Shown: positions 45,499 through 55,179 of the stretch, piece by piece
How the letters are laid out: every line of letters begins with the position of its first letter
Numbering within the stretch: position 1 is the first letter of the stretch
Origin: Geomonas sp. Red32
GTDB taxonomy: Bacteria > Desulfobacterota > Desulfuromonadia > Geobacterales > Geobacteraceae
Assembly (NCBI RefSeq): GCF_023652955.1
Contig: NZ_JAKLOY010000005.1
Coordinates: 186,001-250,000 of the forward strand
Direction of reading: 5' to 3'
DNA: 64,000 nucleotides
Position numbers and translations under genes: made by a program
The notes under the pieces: model-generated
Told to the model about the DNA's origin: nothing
What the model saw: the letters and a program-made list of their open reading frames with translations, nothing else
Databases searched by the model: none

Positions 45499-46374
45499 AT
45501 GACACGCCCGAACTCCGTCGTGATAATCGTCTCCGCTTCAGCGGTCGTCTTCGCGGGGGCCGCAGCCTGGCTCACCTACAACTACCTGCAGCAGGAGGTG
45601 AGCAGCGTGAAGGCGGTACAGCCCCAGAAGATCGTGGTGGCAAAGAGCGACATCCCGATCGGGACACCTCTTAAACAGGCACAGCTCAAGGTGACCTCCT
45701 GGCCCAAGGACAGCATTCCTCCGGGGAGCGCCCAGACTCCGGAGCCCCTGGTCGGACGGGTAGCCATCCGCCCTATCGCCGGGGGAGACGCCGTCACCGA
45801 ACAGAAGCTAAAGCCCAAGGCCGGGGCACAAGGAAGCGGCTTCATGACCTATGTGGTACCTCCCGGACACCGGGCGGTGACCGTGGCGGTCAACGAGGTC
45901 GCGGGTGTCGCCGGGTTCCTCACCCCCAACGACCGGGTGGACATCGTGGTGACCGCCCCCCTCCCCGACAACGACAAGGAAAGCGTCAGCAAGATCATCC
46001 TGGAGAACGTCCCCATCCTCGCCACGGGGCAGATCACCGATCAGAGGGAGGGGAAACCCGTGGTGGTACCGACGGTTACCATGGATCTGATCCCGGCGGA
46101 TGCGGAAAAACTGGTGCTCTCCGCGAGCAAGGGATCGTTGCAACTGCTGCTGCGAAACATCGCCGACAGCGGAACGGTGGATTCCAAGGGTGCGACCATC
46201 GCCAAGGTACTGGGAGGAGCGGAGCGCGCGCTGGTTGCGTCCCCCCCCGCCACAGCGTCCAAGCCGGGGGCCAAGCCGGGCAAGCAGGTGAGGGTAGTGA
46301 AGAGCACCTCCCCCGGCTACACGCTGGAGGTGGTCAAGGGGACCGAAAAGACGTCATGGCACTACACGGAATGA
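45499..46374 (+). CDS. cpaB: Flp pilus assembly protein CpaB/RcpC
   Basis: A 291-residue envelope protein. A single N-terminal helix (VVIIVSASAVVFAGAAAWLT) anchors it. A SAF domain follows (KIVVAKSDIPIGTPLKQAQL), then the RcpC/CpaB-specific region MTYVVPPGHRAVTVAVNEVA, VAGFLTPNDRVDIVVT. In Tad systems it stabilises or gates the outer-membrane secretin. The Lys-rich tail is variable in the family. It lies 34 bases upstream of the secretin gene. Confidence 0.92.
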   Translation: MTRPNSVVIIVSASAVVFAGAAAWLTYNYLQQEVSSVKAVQPQKIVVAKSDIPIGTPLKQAQLKVTSWPKDSIPPGSAQTPEPLVGRVAIRPIAGGDAVTEQKLKPKAGAQGSGFMTYVVPPGHRAVTVAVNEVAGVAGFLTPNDRVDIVVTAPLPDNDKESVSKIILENVPILATGQITDQREGKPVVVPTVTMDLIPADAEKLVLSASKGSLQLLLRNIADSGTVDSKGATIAKVLGGAERALVASPPATASKPGAKPGKQVRVVKSTSPGYTLEVVKGTEKTSWHYTE

Positions 46375-46407
46375 GCACACCCAGACCTTCATGAATCGAG
46401 GTAGACC

Positions 46408-47772
46408 ATGAATCTCATCCGCTGCAGATTGTTGCTGGTACTGGTCTTCGCCGCCTGGCTCCTTGCCGGTCTCGCCCCCTTCCCTGCCGAGGCCGGCGTC
46501 GTCATCACGGTGAAGCAGGGGAAAACCGCCATCCTCCGCCCGGCCGACAGGAAGGCGAAGTACAAGTACGTGACCATCAGCGATCCGGACGTCATCGACG
46601 TTCCCAAGTCCTTCCAGCCCAACTACCTGCAGATAAACGGCAAGAAAATCGGGTCCACCAACCTCCTGGTCTGGGAAGACACCGGCAGCGAACCGGTCTT
46701 TTACACGGTCAACGTCGTGGGCGACGACGAGACGATCCAGTCGCGGATCGACGAAATCGCCCCCGAAGACGACATCATTGCCCGGTATGCCAAGGACACC
46801 TTGATCCTTTCCGGCACGGTCGCCAATGAGCTGACCGCCAAGAGGGCCGAAGAGGTGGCGAAAATCTACAGCGGCAAAGTCATCAACCAGATCGCCCTCG
46901 ACACTCCGCCCCAGGTGCTCCTCCAGGTGAAGGTGGCCCAGGTAGACAAGACCTCCCTGAGGAAACTGGGGCTGAGCGTTTTGGTCAAAGGGAACCACGG
47001 CGAAGGGTTCCTTAACCTCATCGGGGCCCCCACCAGCGCCACCACCACCAATTCCCGCTCCTCATCCACGGAGACCTCGGCCAGCGGCATCAATGCGATT
47101 GGCCCGTCCGGCCTCGGGGGGTTCGATCCGCTGAGCGTCTTCCAGGTAGGTGTCTCCTACTTCCCCGGCGGAGTGGGCGCGGTTCTGCAGGCGCTATCGA
47201 CCAAGGGGCTCGCGAAGATCCTGGCCGAGCCGAACCTCATGGTGAAGAGCGGGCAGGAGGGGGACTTCCTGGCCGGGAGCAAGATCCCCTACAACGTGCT
47301 GGTCAGTACCGGCGGAGCCGCGACCTCCTCCATTGTCTTCGAGACCGTGGGGGTCAAACTGAGGTTCAAACCCGAGGTACTGGAAAACGGCGCCATCAAC
47401 CTGAAGATCGACCCGGCCGAGGTGAGCAGCATCTCCGGGACCCTGTCGGTTAACGGCTACCCCATCATCGATACCCGCGACGTCAGGACCAGCGTACAGC
47501 TTAAGGATGGCGAGAGCCTGGTGCTGGCGGGGCTGCTCCAGGAGGAGCAGATCAAGACCATGTCGAAGATCCCGATCCTGGGGGACATCCCCATCCTCGG
47601 GGCCCTGTTCCGCTCCACCGACAGCGAGCGCAGGGAGAAAGAGCTGGTGTTCTTTATCACTCCCAAGCTGGTCGATCCCAATCCGCCGGACGCGGAGCCG
47701 GAACTCCCCACCGACCGGGAGCCGGACCCCGAAGACGTCAAGGAACTGAACTGGATGCCGGCCGGGAGCTGA
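46408..47772 (+). CDS. cpaC: Tad secretin CpaC/RcpA
   Basis: A 454-residue outer-membrane secretin with a signal peptide (LLLVLVFAAWLLAGLAPFPA). The N-terminal pilus-type domain (VVITVKQGKTAILRPADRKA) and a BON-like segment (DTLILSGTVANELTAKRAEE) precede the secretin core: VGAVLQALSTKGLAKILAEP, with NLMVKSGQEGDFLAGS and the closing DGESLVLAGLLQEEQIK, then PILGDIPILGALFRST. It forms the channel for Flp pili. The Ser/Thr-rich stretch (about 210-230) is a likely loop of the barrel. Signature match is complete. Confidence 0.95.
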   Translation: MNLIRCRLLLVLVFAAWLLAGLAPFPAEAGVVITVKQGKTAILRPADRKAKYKYVTISDPDVIDVPKSFQPNYLQINGKKIGSTNLLVWEDTGSEPVFYTVNVVGDDETIQSRIDEIAPEDDIIARYAKDTLILSGTVANELTAKRAEEVAKIYSGKVINQIALDTPPQVLLQVKVAQVDKTSLRKLGLSVLVKGNHGEGFLNLIGAPTSATTTNSRSSSTETSASGINAIGPSGLGGFDPLSVFQVGVSYFPGGVGAVLQALSTKGLAKILAEPNLMVKSGQEGDFLAGSKIPYNVLVSTGGAATSSIVFETVGVKLRFKPEVLENGAINLKIDPAEVSSISGTLSVNGYPIIDTRDVRTSVQLKDGESLVLAGLLQEEQIKTMSKIPILGDIPILGALFRSTDSERREKELVFFITPKLVDPNPPDAEPELPTDREPDPEDVKELNWMPAGS

Positions 47773-47896
47773 TCCCGGCCCTAGCCACCGACCACCTCTG
47801 CCGCGAGGGGGAAAACGGAGGCGGAACGAGGGGGCCAGGCACATCCGGAGCCACCCCCTTCCAGCGGGAAGTGCCGATTAAGGAGGCTTGGCTGCC

Positions 47897-49021
47897 ATGG
47901 CTTCGCAATTCTCCATCGTGATCATCGACAAGGACGAGCAGTCGAGGGAGTCCATCGCCAGCACCCTGAGGCCCTACTCCGAAACGGTGACCCTCGCCGG
48001 TTCGGTGGACAACTTCGCCGACGGAGCGCTCACCATTCAAAAGGCCTCGCCTAACGTGGTAATCCTGGGGGTGGACAGTATCGAGCAGGGTATCAAGGAC
48101 GTCCAGTTCATCACCCTCAAGTACCCGCGGGTCTCGGTGATCGCCTGCTCGTCGGAGAAGAACGTGGAGTGGTTCCTCTCCATCATGAGGGCGGGTGCGG
48201 TGGAGTACCTGCTGCGGCCGATCGGGCAGGAGGAGCTGAAGCAGTCCCTCCAGAAGGTCGGACGGTTCCTCCTCCCTACTCCCGGAGAGGAGATGGCGGC
48301 GGGGGAGATCATCGCGGTCTACAACCCGATAGGAGGCATGGGAACCACCACGGTGGCGGTCAACCTGGCGGCGGCGCTGGCCGAGGAGGGGACCAAGGTA
48401 GCACTGGTCGATCTGAACCTGGAAGCCGGCGACGTCAACACCTTCCTCAACGTCAACCCGACCTACACGCTGAGTTCGGTCACCACCAACGTCCAGCGGC
48501 TGGACGCGAACTTCCTGATGAGCGTGATGACCCGCCACGTCTCCGGCCCCTTCGTGCTCACCGAGCCGGTCGAGGTGGACGAGGCGGCCTCCATCACCCC
48601 GGAGCAGGTACAGCGGGTGCTGGAGCTTTTGCGCGGCATCTTCAGCTACGTGGTGGTCGACTGCGTCGGCCAGCTGGCCGGCTGCAACCTGGCGATCTTC
48701 TCGAGCGCCCACCGGATCCTCTTCACCACCACCTTGAGCCTGCCAGCCCTCAAGAATACCAAGCGCTACCTTTCCGCCATGGAGCGCAAAGGGTTCAGCC
48801 CCGATCTCGTCAAGCTGGTCATCAACCGCTACCAGCCGAAATCCGACATCCAGCTTAAAGACGCCGAAAAGGTGCTCGGCCGGAACGTCTACCAGTCGAT
48901 CCCCAACGAGTACCTGGACGTGGTCAACTCGATCAACAAGGGGATCCCGGTGGTCAAGCTGGCCCCCCGCTCGCCGGTCAGCAAGGCAATCCAGGGGCTC
49001 GCCAACCGGATCAAGGAGTAG
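47897..49021 (+). CDS. cpaE: CpaE/TadZ-like pilus localisation ATPase
   Basis: A 374-residue protein with an atypical receiver-like domain (about 1-125, [20 protein letters not shown]) and a MinD/ParA-type ATPase domain. The receiver lacks a clear phosphoacceptor, as is usual for TadZ. The deviant Walker A reads [20 protein letters not shown]: residue 150 is Thr where MinD has Lys, and the signature Lys of KGG is replaced by Ile. Walker A' is [15 protein letters not shown]. TadZ proteins set the polar site of pilus assembly. AGGAGG precedes the ATG at 47897 at a good distance. Confidence 0.9.
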   Translation: MASQFSIVIIDKDEQSRESIASTLRPYSETVTLAGSVDNFADGALTIQKASPNVVILGVDSIEQGIKDVQFITLKYPRVSVIACSSEKNVEWFLSIMRAGAVEYLLRPIGQEELKQSLQKVGRFLLPTPGEEMAAGEIIAVYNPIGGMGTTTVAVNLAAALAEEGTKVALVDLNLEAGDVNTFLNVNPTYTLSSVTTNVQRLDANFLMSVMTRHVSGPFVLTEPVEVDEAASITPEQVQRVLELLRGIFSYVVVDCVGQLAGCNLAIFSSAHRILFTTTLSLPALKNTKRYLSAMERKGFSPDLVKLVINRYQPKSDIQLKDAEKVLGRNVYQSIPNEYLDVVNSINKGIPVVKLAPRSPVSKAIQGLANRIKE

Positions 49022-49095
49022 CCGTGACGGGGACTCCCCCTCATTGCAGGAGGCCGCGGGGCGGGCGGAAGAGAAAACCGGCAAAGGAGAAAGCG

Positions 49096-50409
49096 ATGCT
49101 GACCAACGACCCCTTCAAGATACCGAGCGTGCAGGCTACCAGCACGGAAGCAGAGTACTTCCAGGACATGAAGATCCGGATCCATCGCCGCCTGATCGAC
49201 CGCATCGACCTCAGCAAGATGGACCTCATGGGAGGGAGCGAAGTCCTCAAGGAGATCGGGAGCATCATCGAGAACCTGATCATCGGGGAGGGGATCCCCC
49301 TCAACCAGATGGAGAGGGACCGGCTCATCGTGGAGATCCAGCACGAGACCTTCGGGCTTGGCCCTCTGGAACCGCTCCTGGCCGATTACCAGATCTCCGA
49401 CATCCTGGTGAACAACTGCTCCAAGGTCTATATCGAGAAGGGAGGGAAGCTGCAAAAGACCGACGTCTGCTTCCGGGACAACAGCCACCTCATGCAGATC
49501 ATCGAGCGGATCGTCTCCAAGGTGGGACGCCGGATCGACGAGTCATCTCCCTACGTGGACGCCCGGCTCCCGGACGGCTCCCGCGTCAACGTGATCATCC
49601 CTCCGCTGGCCCTGGACGGGCCGGTCCTCTCCATCCGGCGCTTCGGCCGCGACCCGCTCGGCATGCCCGACCTGATCAGGGTGGGGGCGCTCGACCAGCG
49701 GATGGCCGAGCTCTTGGAGGGAGCGGTCAAGACGAGGCTCAACATCCTGGTCTCGGGGGGGACCGGGACCGGTAAGACCACCCTATTAAACGCCCTCTCG
49801 GGCTCCATTCCGCACAGCGAAAGGGTGGTTACCATCGAAGACTCGGCCGAACTCCACCTGAAGCAGGAACACGTCGTCCGCCTGGAGACCCGCCCCCCCA
49901 ACATCGAGGGGAGGGGGGAGGTGACCCAGCGCGACCTCCTCAAAAACGCCCTCAGGATGCGGCCAGACCGGATCGTCATCGGAGAGGTGCGCGGCGGCGA
50001 GGCGCTCGATCTTCTCCAGGCCATGAACACCGGCCACGACGGGTCGCTCTCCACCGTGCATGCAAATACTACCCGCGATGCGCTCTCCAGGCTGGAGACC
50101 ATGGTGCTCATGGCCGGCCTCGACCTCCCGGAGAAGGCCATCAAGGAGCAGATCGCCTCGGCGCTCAACCTGGTGGTGCAGCTCGTGCGGTTTTCCGACG
50201 GGACCAGGAAGATAGTGAAGATCTCGGAGATCACCGGCATGGAGGGGAGCACCATCGTCATGCACGACGTCATGGTCTTCGACCAGAAAGGGATCGACAA
50301 GGACGGCAAGGTGATCGGGGAGTTCAAGGCAACCGGGGTCCGTCCCCATTTCGTGCAGCGCTTCAAGGTATTCGGCTACCAGCTTCCCCCGGGTATCTTC
50401 GACAACTAG
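49096..50409 (+). CDS. cpaF: CpaF/TadA pilus motor ATPase
   Basis: A 437-residue secretion ATPase of the VirB11/TadA group that powers Flp pilus extension and retraction. Walker A is [20 protein letters not shown] (Lys227), the Asp box contains [12 protein letters not shown], Walker B is [20 protein letters not shown], and the His box is [20 protein letters not shown]. The N-terminal ~90 residues match the TadA-specific helical part. AAAGGAGAAAGC precedes the ATG at 49096. The gene is followed after 9 bases by tadB. Confidence 0.97.
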   Translation: MLTNDPFKIPSVQATSTEAEYFQDMKIRIHRRLIDRIDLSKMDLMGGSEVLKEIGSIIENLIIGEGIPLNQMERDRLIVEIQHETFGLGPLEPLLADYQISDILVNNCSKVYIEKGGKLQKTDVCFRDNSHLMQIIERIVSKVGRRIDESSPYVDARLPDGSRVNVIIPPLALDGPVLSIRRFGRDPLGMPDLIRVGALDQRMAELLEGAVKTRLNILVSGGTGTGKTTLLNALSGSIPHSERVVTIEDSAELHLKQEHVVRLETRPPNIEGRGEVTQRDLLKNALRMRPDRIVIGEVRGGEALDLLQAMNTGHDGSLSTVHANTTRDALSRLETMVLMAGLDLPEKAIKEQIASALNLVVQLVRFSDGTRKIVKISEITGMEGSTIVMHDVMVFDQKGIDKDGKVIGEFKATGVRPHFVQRFKVFGYQLPPGIFDN

Positions 50410-50418
50410 GAGGCGGCC

Positions 50419-51381
50419 GTGCTTCTCCACGTCGCGGTACTCATCTTCCTCACCGCTTTCTGCGTCTTCGTGGCCGTCTGGCTCGCCTGGTCGCAGCGAA
50501 GCTCCTCGCCGAGGGCAGAGCTCAAAAGACGTCTCCAGCAGCTCTCCCGCGTCTCCCCCAAGGCGGTGCCGGAGGATCTCAAGGCTGAGGTTGCCAAGGA
50601 GGCAAGGCCTGCCGACCTCTTCTTGGCCCGTTTCTGGCTCACCCGCAATCTGCCCGTCAAGCTCGACCGTGCCGGGCTCCCGATCACGGTCTCGGTCTTC
50701 GTCGCCGGCATCTTCGCCGCGGCCCTTGTCGTCCTGCTGCTGGTCCTGGTGCTGGTGAAATCCCTCCTCCTGAGCCTGGCGGCGGCGGTGGCGACGGTAC
50801 TGGGGGGAGACCTCTTCCTCAAGATACGGGCCCAGATCCGCCAGGAGAAGTTCACCGAGCAGTTTCCGGACGCCTTGACCATGATCGCCCGCTCCCTGCG
50901 CGCCGGGCACTCCTTCACCACCGCCATTCAGCTGGTCGGCCAGGAGGTCGCCTCTCCGGCGGGGGACCTCTTCAAGCTCGCCTACGATCAGCAGCAACTG
51001 GGGCTTAGGCTCGCCGACGCCCTGGCCGAACTCAACGGCCGGATCGACAGCCTCGACCTCAGGTTCTTCACCACCGTGGTCGCCATCAACACCGAGATCG
51101 GCGGCAACCTTTCCGAGGTGCTTGACAAGCTCGCCCTTACCATCCGGGAGCGGCTGAGAATCAGGAGACAGGTACGGGTCTTCACCGCCCAGGGGAGGAT
51201 GTCGGGATACGTGCTCGGGGCGCTCCCGGTCGTCTCCTTCCTCATCATAAGTTTCGTCTATCCCGATTACGAGAGGGCCCTCTTCAGGGAACCGACGGGG
51301 ATCTACATCGTGGTCTTCGCGGCGGTGCTGCAGCTGTTCGGCCTGATGGTGATCAGAAGGATCATCCGGATCCAGATCTAG
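50419..51381 (+). CDS. tadB: TadB inner-membrane platform protein
   Basis: A 320-residue membrane protein of the type II secretion F family. An N-terminal helix (LLHVAVLIFLTAFCVFVAVW), a pair in the middle (about 95-130) and two at the end surround the cytoplasmic F domain with QFPDALTMIARSLRAGHSFT and INTEIGGNLSEVLDKLALTI, both hallmarks of TadB. It forms the membrane platform for the CpaF motor with TadC. The start is GTG after AGGAGGC. Confidence 0.95.
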   Translation: MLLHVAVLIFLTAFCVFVAVWLAWSQRSSSPRAELKRRLQQLSRVSPKAVPEDLKAEVAKEARPADLFLARFWLTRNLPVKLDRAGLPITVSVFVAGIFAAALVVLLLVLVLVKSLLLSLAAAVATVLGGDLFLKIRAQIRQEKFTEQFPDALTMIARSLRAGHSFTTAIQLVGQEVASPAGDLFKLAYDQQQLGLRLADALAELNGRIDSLDLRFFTTVVAINTEIGGNLSEVLDKLALTIRERLRIRRQVRVFTAQGRMSGYVLGALPVVSFLIISFVYPDYERALFREPTGIYIVVFAAVLQLFGLMVIRRIIRIQI

Positions 51382-51391
51382 GGGAAAGGCC

Positions 51392-52294
51392 ATGGTGTAT
51401 TTCATCACGTTGCTGGTATTTTCGGCGGTGATTCTCCTCGTTTGGGCGGCGGCCTACCAGTTGCTGCTGCGAAGGAGCCTGCTGATCGAGCGGCTCAAGG
51501 GGCTTGTCCCGGAGAAGCGGGAAAAGCCCGAGCAGAAGGAGTCCGGCACCTGGGCCTACAAGTTGAGCAAGATCGGCGAGAAGGTGAAGCTTCCCGAGAA
51601 GGATCACTCCAAGTACGCAGCCCTCTTGGTGGCGGCCGGCTACCGGAAGGAGTCGGTAGCGCTCCTTTTGGGGAGCAAGATCCTGCTGGCCTGCGTGCTC
51701 CCCGTGGGGTACCTGGCCTACGCCATCCCCCGAGGAATCGGCTTAACCGGCGAGGCGATCCTGGCCACCGCCGGGGGGCTGGCCGCCGGATACCTGCTCC
51801 CGACCTACTGGCTCTACATGAAGAAGAACAAGCGTCAGGTCGAGATCTTCCACACCCTTCCCGACATCCTGGACCTGGTCACTGTCTGCGTGGAGGCCGG
51901 CCTCAGCATGGACGCCGCGCTGATGCGGGCGACCGGGACCCCGCAGTTCGACAACAATGCCCTGGCCCGCGAGATACGGCTCGCCACCATGGAGACCCGG
52001 GCGGGAAAACCGCGCATCGAAGCGCTCAGGCACATGGCCGAGCGGACCCAGGTGGAGGACGTGAAATCCTTTGCATCCACCCTGACCCAGACCGAGCGCT
52101 TCGGGACCAGCCTGAGCCAGGCCCTGCGTACCCACGCCGACAGCCTGAGAACAAAGCGGCGGCAGATCGCCGAAGAGGCTGCGGCCAAGACCACCATCAA
52201 GATGATCTTCCCGCTCATCCTCTTCATATTCCCGGCCCTTTTGGTGGTCATCCTCGGGCCGGCGATCATCCAGGTCCAGAAGATCTTCAGGTAA
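51392..52294 (+). CDS. tadC: TadC inner-membrane platform protein
   Basis: A 300-residue F-domain protein. Helices lie at the N-terminus (FITLLVFSAVILLVWAAAYQ), in the middle (about 90-135) and at the end (IFPLILFIFPALLVVILGPA). The conserved core is TLPDILDLVTVCVEAGLSMD and SFASTLTQTERFGTSLSQAL, characteristic of TadC. It pairs with TadB. GGGGAAAGG precedes the ATG, 10 bases after the tadB stop. The dibasic sequence around 240-250 (TKRRQIAEEAAAKTTIKM) is also typical. Confidence 0.95.
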   Translation: MVYFITLLVFSAVILLVWAAAYQLLLRRSLLIERLKGLVPEKREKPEQKESGTWAYKLSKIGEKVKLPEKDHSKYAALLVAAGYRKESVALLLGSKILLACVLPVGYLAYAIPRGIGLTGEAILATAGGLAAGYLLPTYWLYMKKNKRQVEIFHTLPDILDLVTVCVEAGLSMDAALMRATGTPQFDNNALAREIRLATMETRAGKPRIEALRHMAERTQVEDVKSFASTLTQTERFGTSLSQALRTHADSLRTKRRQIAEEAAAKTTIKMIFPLILFIFPALLVVILGPAIIQVQKIFR

Positions 52295-52337
52295 CCCCGC
52301 AAGGGGCGGTCGACACCCAACACAAGGAGGTGATCCC

Positions 52338-52424
52338 ATGAATTACGACCTCAACACTTTCATCCTGCTGATCATTTCGGTGCAACTGGCACTGAGCTAC
52401 GTGCGAGAGGGGAAGAGCAAATAA
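52338..52424 (+). CDS. 28-residue single-pass membrane peptide in the tad operon
   Basis: A very short gene, MNYDLNTFILLIISVQLALS followed by YVREGKSK and a TAA stop. The middle forms one hydrophobic helix of about 15 residues; the C-terminus is positively charged, so it should lie in the cytoplasm. Its translation signal is exceptional: AAGGAGGTGATCCC directly before the ATG, a 12-base match to the 3' end of 16S rRNA. It lies 44 bases after tadC. I know no family. Small membrane peptides of this kind can modify membrane complexes; that role is an inference. Confidence 0.7.
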   Translation: MNYDLNTFILLIISVQLALSYVREGKSK

Positions 52425-52431
52425 CCTGCCG

Positions 52432-52464
52432 CCCTTGCCGGCGTCGGGTTGATGCCGGCAAGGG
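52432..52464 (+). terminator. perfect 11-bp hairpin after the 28-residue gene
   Basis: CCCTTGCCGGC and GCCGGCAAGGG form a perfect stem with an 11-base loop, 8 bases after the peptide stop. It lacks a T-run. It may mark the 3' end of the core tad message, with reduced read-through to the next genes. Confidence 0.6.
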
Positions 52465-52557
52465 ATTCGCCCACACCACCGCCACCGCGTTCGGCCTCAA
52501 GTTCGTGCAGCCATGATGGCAGGGACTAGTTCGAGAGTGCGGCTGCAGGAGACCATC

Positions 52558-53175
52558 ATGCGAAAAGTCACCATCATCGTTTTACTCATCCTGGCAGCGA
52601 TGGCTTCCAGCGCGGCGGCCGCCTCGCTCGACGGCAGGCTCGGAGTCACCGCCAAGGCCGGGGCGCTGGTTCCGGTGCAAGACGACTTCATCAGCTCGAC
52701 CACCATGGCGAGGACCGGTCTCGCGGCCGGTGGGGGGCTGATCTTCGGGATCGGCAGGGGGGTCGCCGCCGAAGTCGATGTTACCCGGGCGCCGGGGTTC
52801 GATGTCGAAATCGGCGGGAGCAAGGCCTACGAGGCGGCGCTCACCGACGTAGCGATCGGCGTGCAATACCGTCTGCTTCCGGATCGGCGCCTGGTCCCCT
52901 TCTTCGGTCTCGGGGCCGATTTCATCAAGGGGGACCTCCGGCAGGCGGTGACTGGCACCAGCTACGACCTCGACTGGACCGAGGGAGGTCACGTCAACGC
53001 CGGCATCGACATCTTCATCACCGACAGCATCGCCTTCACCGCCGAGGGCAGGTTCCTGTTCGCGGTCGACGGGGACGTGAAAACCGCAGGGGCCAAAAGC
53101 GGCAGTTACGACCCGACGAGCTTCATCGCTACCGTCGGTTTCCGGCTGATCCTCCCCAAGGATGCGTTCCGCTAG
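52558..53175 (+). CDS. outer-membrane beta-barrel protein (OmpA/porin-like)
   Basis: A 205-residue exported protein. The signal peptide (MRKVTIIVLLILAAMASSAA) ends at AAA. The mature part is a series of alternating strands with Gly and aromatic residues, for example GRLGVTAKAGALVPVQDDFI, LVPFFGLGADFIKGD, and closing FIATVGFRLILPKDAFR, consistent with an 8-stranded barrel of the OmpA-like/OmpW type. GCAGGAGACC precedes the ATG. It may be an outer-membrane accessory of the tad operon, but this is inferred only from position. Confidence 0.72.
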   Translation: MRKVTIIVLLILAAMASSAAAASLDGRLGVTAKAGALVPVQDDFISSTTMARTGLAAGGGLIFGIGRGVAAEVDVTRAPGFDVEIGGSKAYEAALTDVAIGVQYRLLPDRRLVPFFGLGADFIKGDLRQAVTGTSYDLDWTEGGHVNAGIDIFITDSIAFTAEGRFLFAVDGDVKTAGAKSGSYDPTSFIATVGFRLILPKDAFR

Positions 53176-53517
53176 ATGAGGGCCGTCAACGGCAGTTCCG
53201 GCGCGGCACTGGCGGCCGATCTGCGCGTCGCCTGCACCCTCCTCGCCAGGGCCCGCGGGCTCCTCGGCAAAAGCCACCTCCCCCACGGGGAGGGGCTGCT
53301 CATCTCCCCCTGCAAGGGGGTGCATACCTTCTTCATGAGATTCCCCATCGATGTCATCTTCCTGGACAATGACGACCGCGTGATCCAGATCAGAGAATAT
53401 CTCCAGCCGTACCGGGTGACCGGCATGCATCTTGGCTGCCGCCGGGTGATGGAGCTTCCCGCCGGCACCGTATCGGCCTCCGGTACCGCGGCCGGCGATT
53501 TGGTCCTGATCGGGTGA
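53176..53517 (+). CDS. DUF192 family protein
   Basis: A 113-residue protein whose ATG directly follows the stop codon of the barrel gene (TAGATG), so the two are coupled. The family core is ARGLLGKSHLPHGEGLLISP, HTFFMRFPIDVIFLDNDDRV, then YRVTGMHLGCRRVMELPAGT. DUF192 is widespread and of unknown function, commonly exported; here no signal peptide is visible. It lacks the N-terminal export part seen in many homologues. Confidence 0.88.
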   Translation: MRAVNGSSGAALAADLRVACTLLARARGLLGKSHLPHGEGLLISPCKGVHTFFMRFPIDVIFLDNDDRVIQIREYLQPYRVTGMHLGCRRVMELPAGTVSASGTAAGDLVLIG

Positions 53518-53593
53518 CGCGTCCGCCATCCCGTCTACGTTTGGACATGCAGGCTTAAACTTGCCGGCTCCGGCCGATGCCATGCGGTGTGAT

Positions 53594-55165
53594 ATGGAAA
53601 CCAAGACCTCCCTCCCTGTGCCCCTGCTCCCCCCCATCGGCGAACTGCTCTTCGCGGTGACGCTCCCCATCGTCTTCTTCGCGGGGAAGGCCCGGCTCTT
53701 GGCCGACGGCGACACCGGCTACCACATCCGGGCCGGAGAGTATATCCTCCGGACTTACTCGGTACCCCGTTTCGACATTTTCTCCCTGCACACCCCTCCC
53801 CTCCCCTGGACCGCCCACGAGTGGCTCTCGGAGGTGATAATGGCCCTTCTTCACGGCGCCGGGGGGCTCGCCGCGGTAGACGCCTTTTTCGCCATCGTCA
53901 TCTCCGCCTGTCCGGCGCTTCTGTACGCGGTGCTGAAAAGCTACGGCGCCCAAACCGCAACCGCTGGGGCTCTTACCCTCGGCGCCCTGAGCACCTTCGA
54001 AGTCCACTGGCTTTCCCGCCCCCACGTCTTCTCTTTCGTCTTCATACTCCTCTTCCACTACCTGCTGGAGTCGTGGCGGCGCGGAAAGTTCGACCGCCTC
54101 TACCTGCTCCCCCCGCTCATGCTCCTGTGGGTCAACCTGCATGGCGGCTACCTTGGAGGGTTCATCCTGATCGCAGTCTACCTTGCCGGATGCGCCGCCA
54201 GCACCGCCACCCAAGCGGCCGGCCGGCGCGAGGAGGGGGGGCGCAACTGCCGCCGGGTGGGCGTCGTGGGGCTTTTCTGTCTCGGTGCCTCCCTCGTCAA
54301 CCCGGCCGGCTATCGGATCCTCCTGTTCCCCTTCAAGCTGGTCGGCGACACCTACATCATGGACCACGTCTCCGAGTTCTTATCCCCGAACTTCCACTTC
54401 ATGACCGCGTTCCGGCTCTTCCTCCTCCTGGTCGTGGTGCTTTTAGCCCTGTCCCGGAAGAGGCTCCCGGCCACCGACCTTTTGCTTTTGGCCGCCTTTA
54501 CCAACATGTCGCTGTACTCGGCCCGCTACATCTCGCTGTTTGCCCTGGTGGTACCGCCGGTGCTCTCCCGGCAATTGCAGGGGATCAAGCTTCCCCGCTC
54601 GCCGGTGACGCTCTTTTTTGCCGAGCGATCCCGCAGGCTCGCCGCCCTCGATGCAAGGGGGCGCCGGGGGATTTGGAGTGCGCTCGCCCTGACCGCGGTC
54701 ATCGCCGCCGTCGTCTCCGGTAAGGTCGAGCACCGCTTCGATCCGAAGGTCAAGGCGGTCGAGACGGCAGAGTTCCTGATGCGGGAGAACGTCCCCGGCA
54801 ACATGTTCAACAACGACGAGATCGGCGATTACCTGATCTACCGCACCTTCCCGCGCTACCGGGTCTTCTTCGACGGGAGAAGCGACATGTACGGATCCGC
54901 CCTGATGAAGGAGTACTACCGGGTGACCAAGTTTGAGCCGGGGTGGGAGGAGGTCCTGACCAAGCACCGGATCGGGTGGGTGGTCTACGACACCAATTCC
55001 GAGTTCTCCCGCTTCCTCGCCCTGCGCCGGGAGTGGGCCCTCATCCACTCCGACCGGGTCGCCTCGGTCTTCGTGAGAAGGACGCCGCTTTACCTGGGGC
55101 TGATCGACCGCCACCCCGGGGTTACCCTGTGGCGTGACCCGGCCCCCCCGCGGGATCCCGCCTGA
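53594..55165 (+). CDS. polytopic membrane protein of GT-C glycosyltransferase type
   Basis: A 523-residue membrane protein with about 9-10 helices and a soluble C-terminal ~130 residues. Its first extracytoplasmic loop has LLADGDTGYHIRAGEYILRT, then FDIFSLHTPPLPWTAHEWLS. An acidic DxD-like motif in loop 1 plus W-x-x-HEWLSE is typical of a large family of GT-C-like membrane enzymes that use polyprenyl-phosphate sugars. No product is known. The start is uncertain: ATGs at 53582 and 53594 are both possible and neither has a strong ribosome site. It heads a trio with a TonB-like protein and a polyprenyl-phosphate glycosyltransferase. Confidence 0.7.
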   Translation: METKTSLPVPLLPPIGELLFAVTLPIVFFAGKARLLADGDTGYHIRAGEYILRTYSVPRFDIFSLHTPPLPWTAHEWLSEVIMALLHGAGGLAAVDAFFAIVISACPALLYAVLKSYGAQTATAGALTLGALSTFEVHWLSRPHVFSFVFILLFHYLLESWRRGKFDRLYLLPPLMLLWVNLHGGYLGGFILIAVYLAGCAASTATQAAGRREEGGRNCRRVGVVGLFCLGASLVNPAGYRILLFPFKLVGDTYIMDHVSEFLSPNFHFMTAFRLFLLLVVVLLALSRKRLPATDLLLLAAFTNMSLYSARYISLFALVVPPVLSRQLQGIKLPRSPVTLFFAERSRRLAALDARGRRGIWSALALTAVIAAVVSGKVEHRFDPKVKAVETAEFLMRENVPGNMFNNDEIGDYLIYRTFPRYRVFFDGRSDMYGSALMKEYYRVTKFEPGWEEVLTKHRIGWVVYDTNSEFSRFLALRREWALIHSDRVASVFVRRTPLYLGLIDRHPGVTLWRDPAPPRDPA

Positions 55166-55179
55166 CCCGGAGGAGAGCC

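Noticed and set aside
53548-53576. Second sigma-28 promoter (TAAACTTG ... GCCGATGC)
   Set aside because: The spacer is 9 instead of 11 bases and the site overlaps the start region of the next gene.
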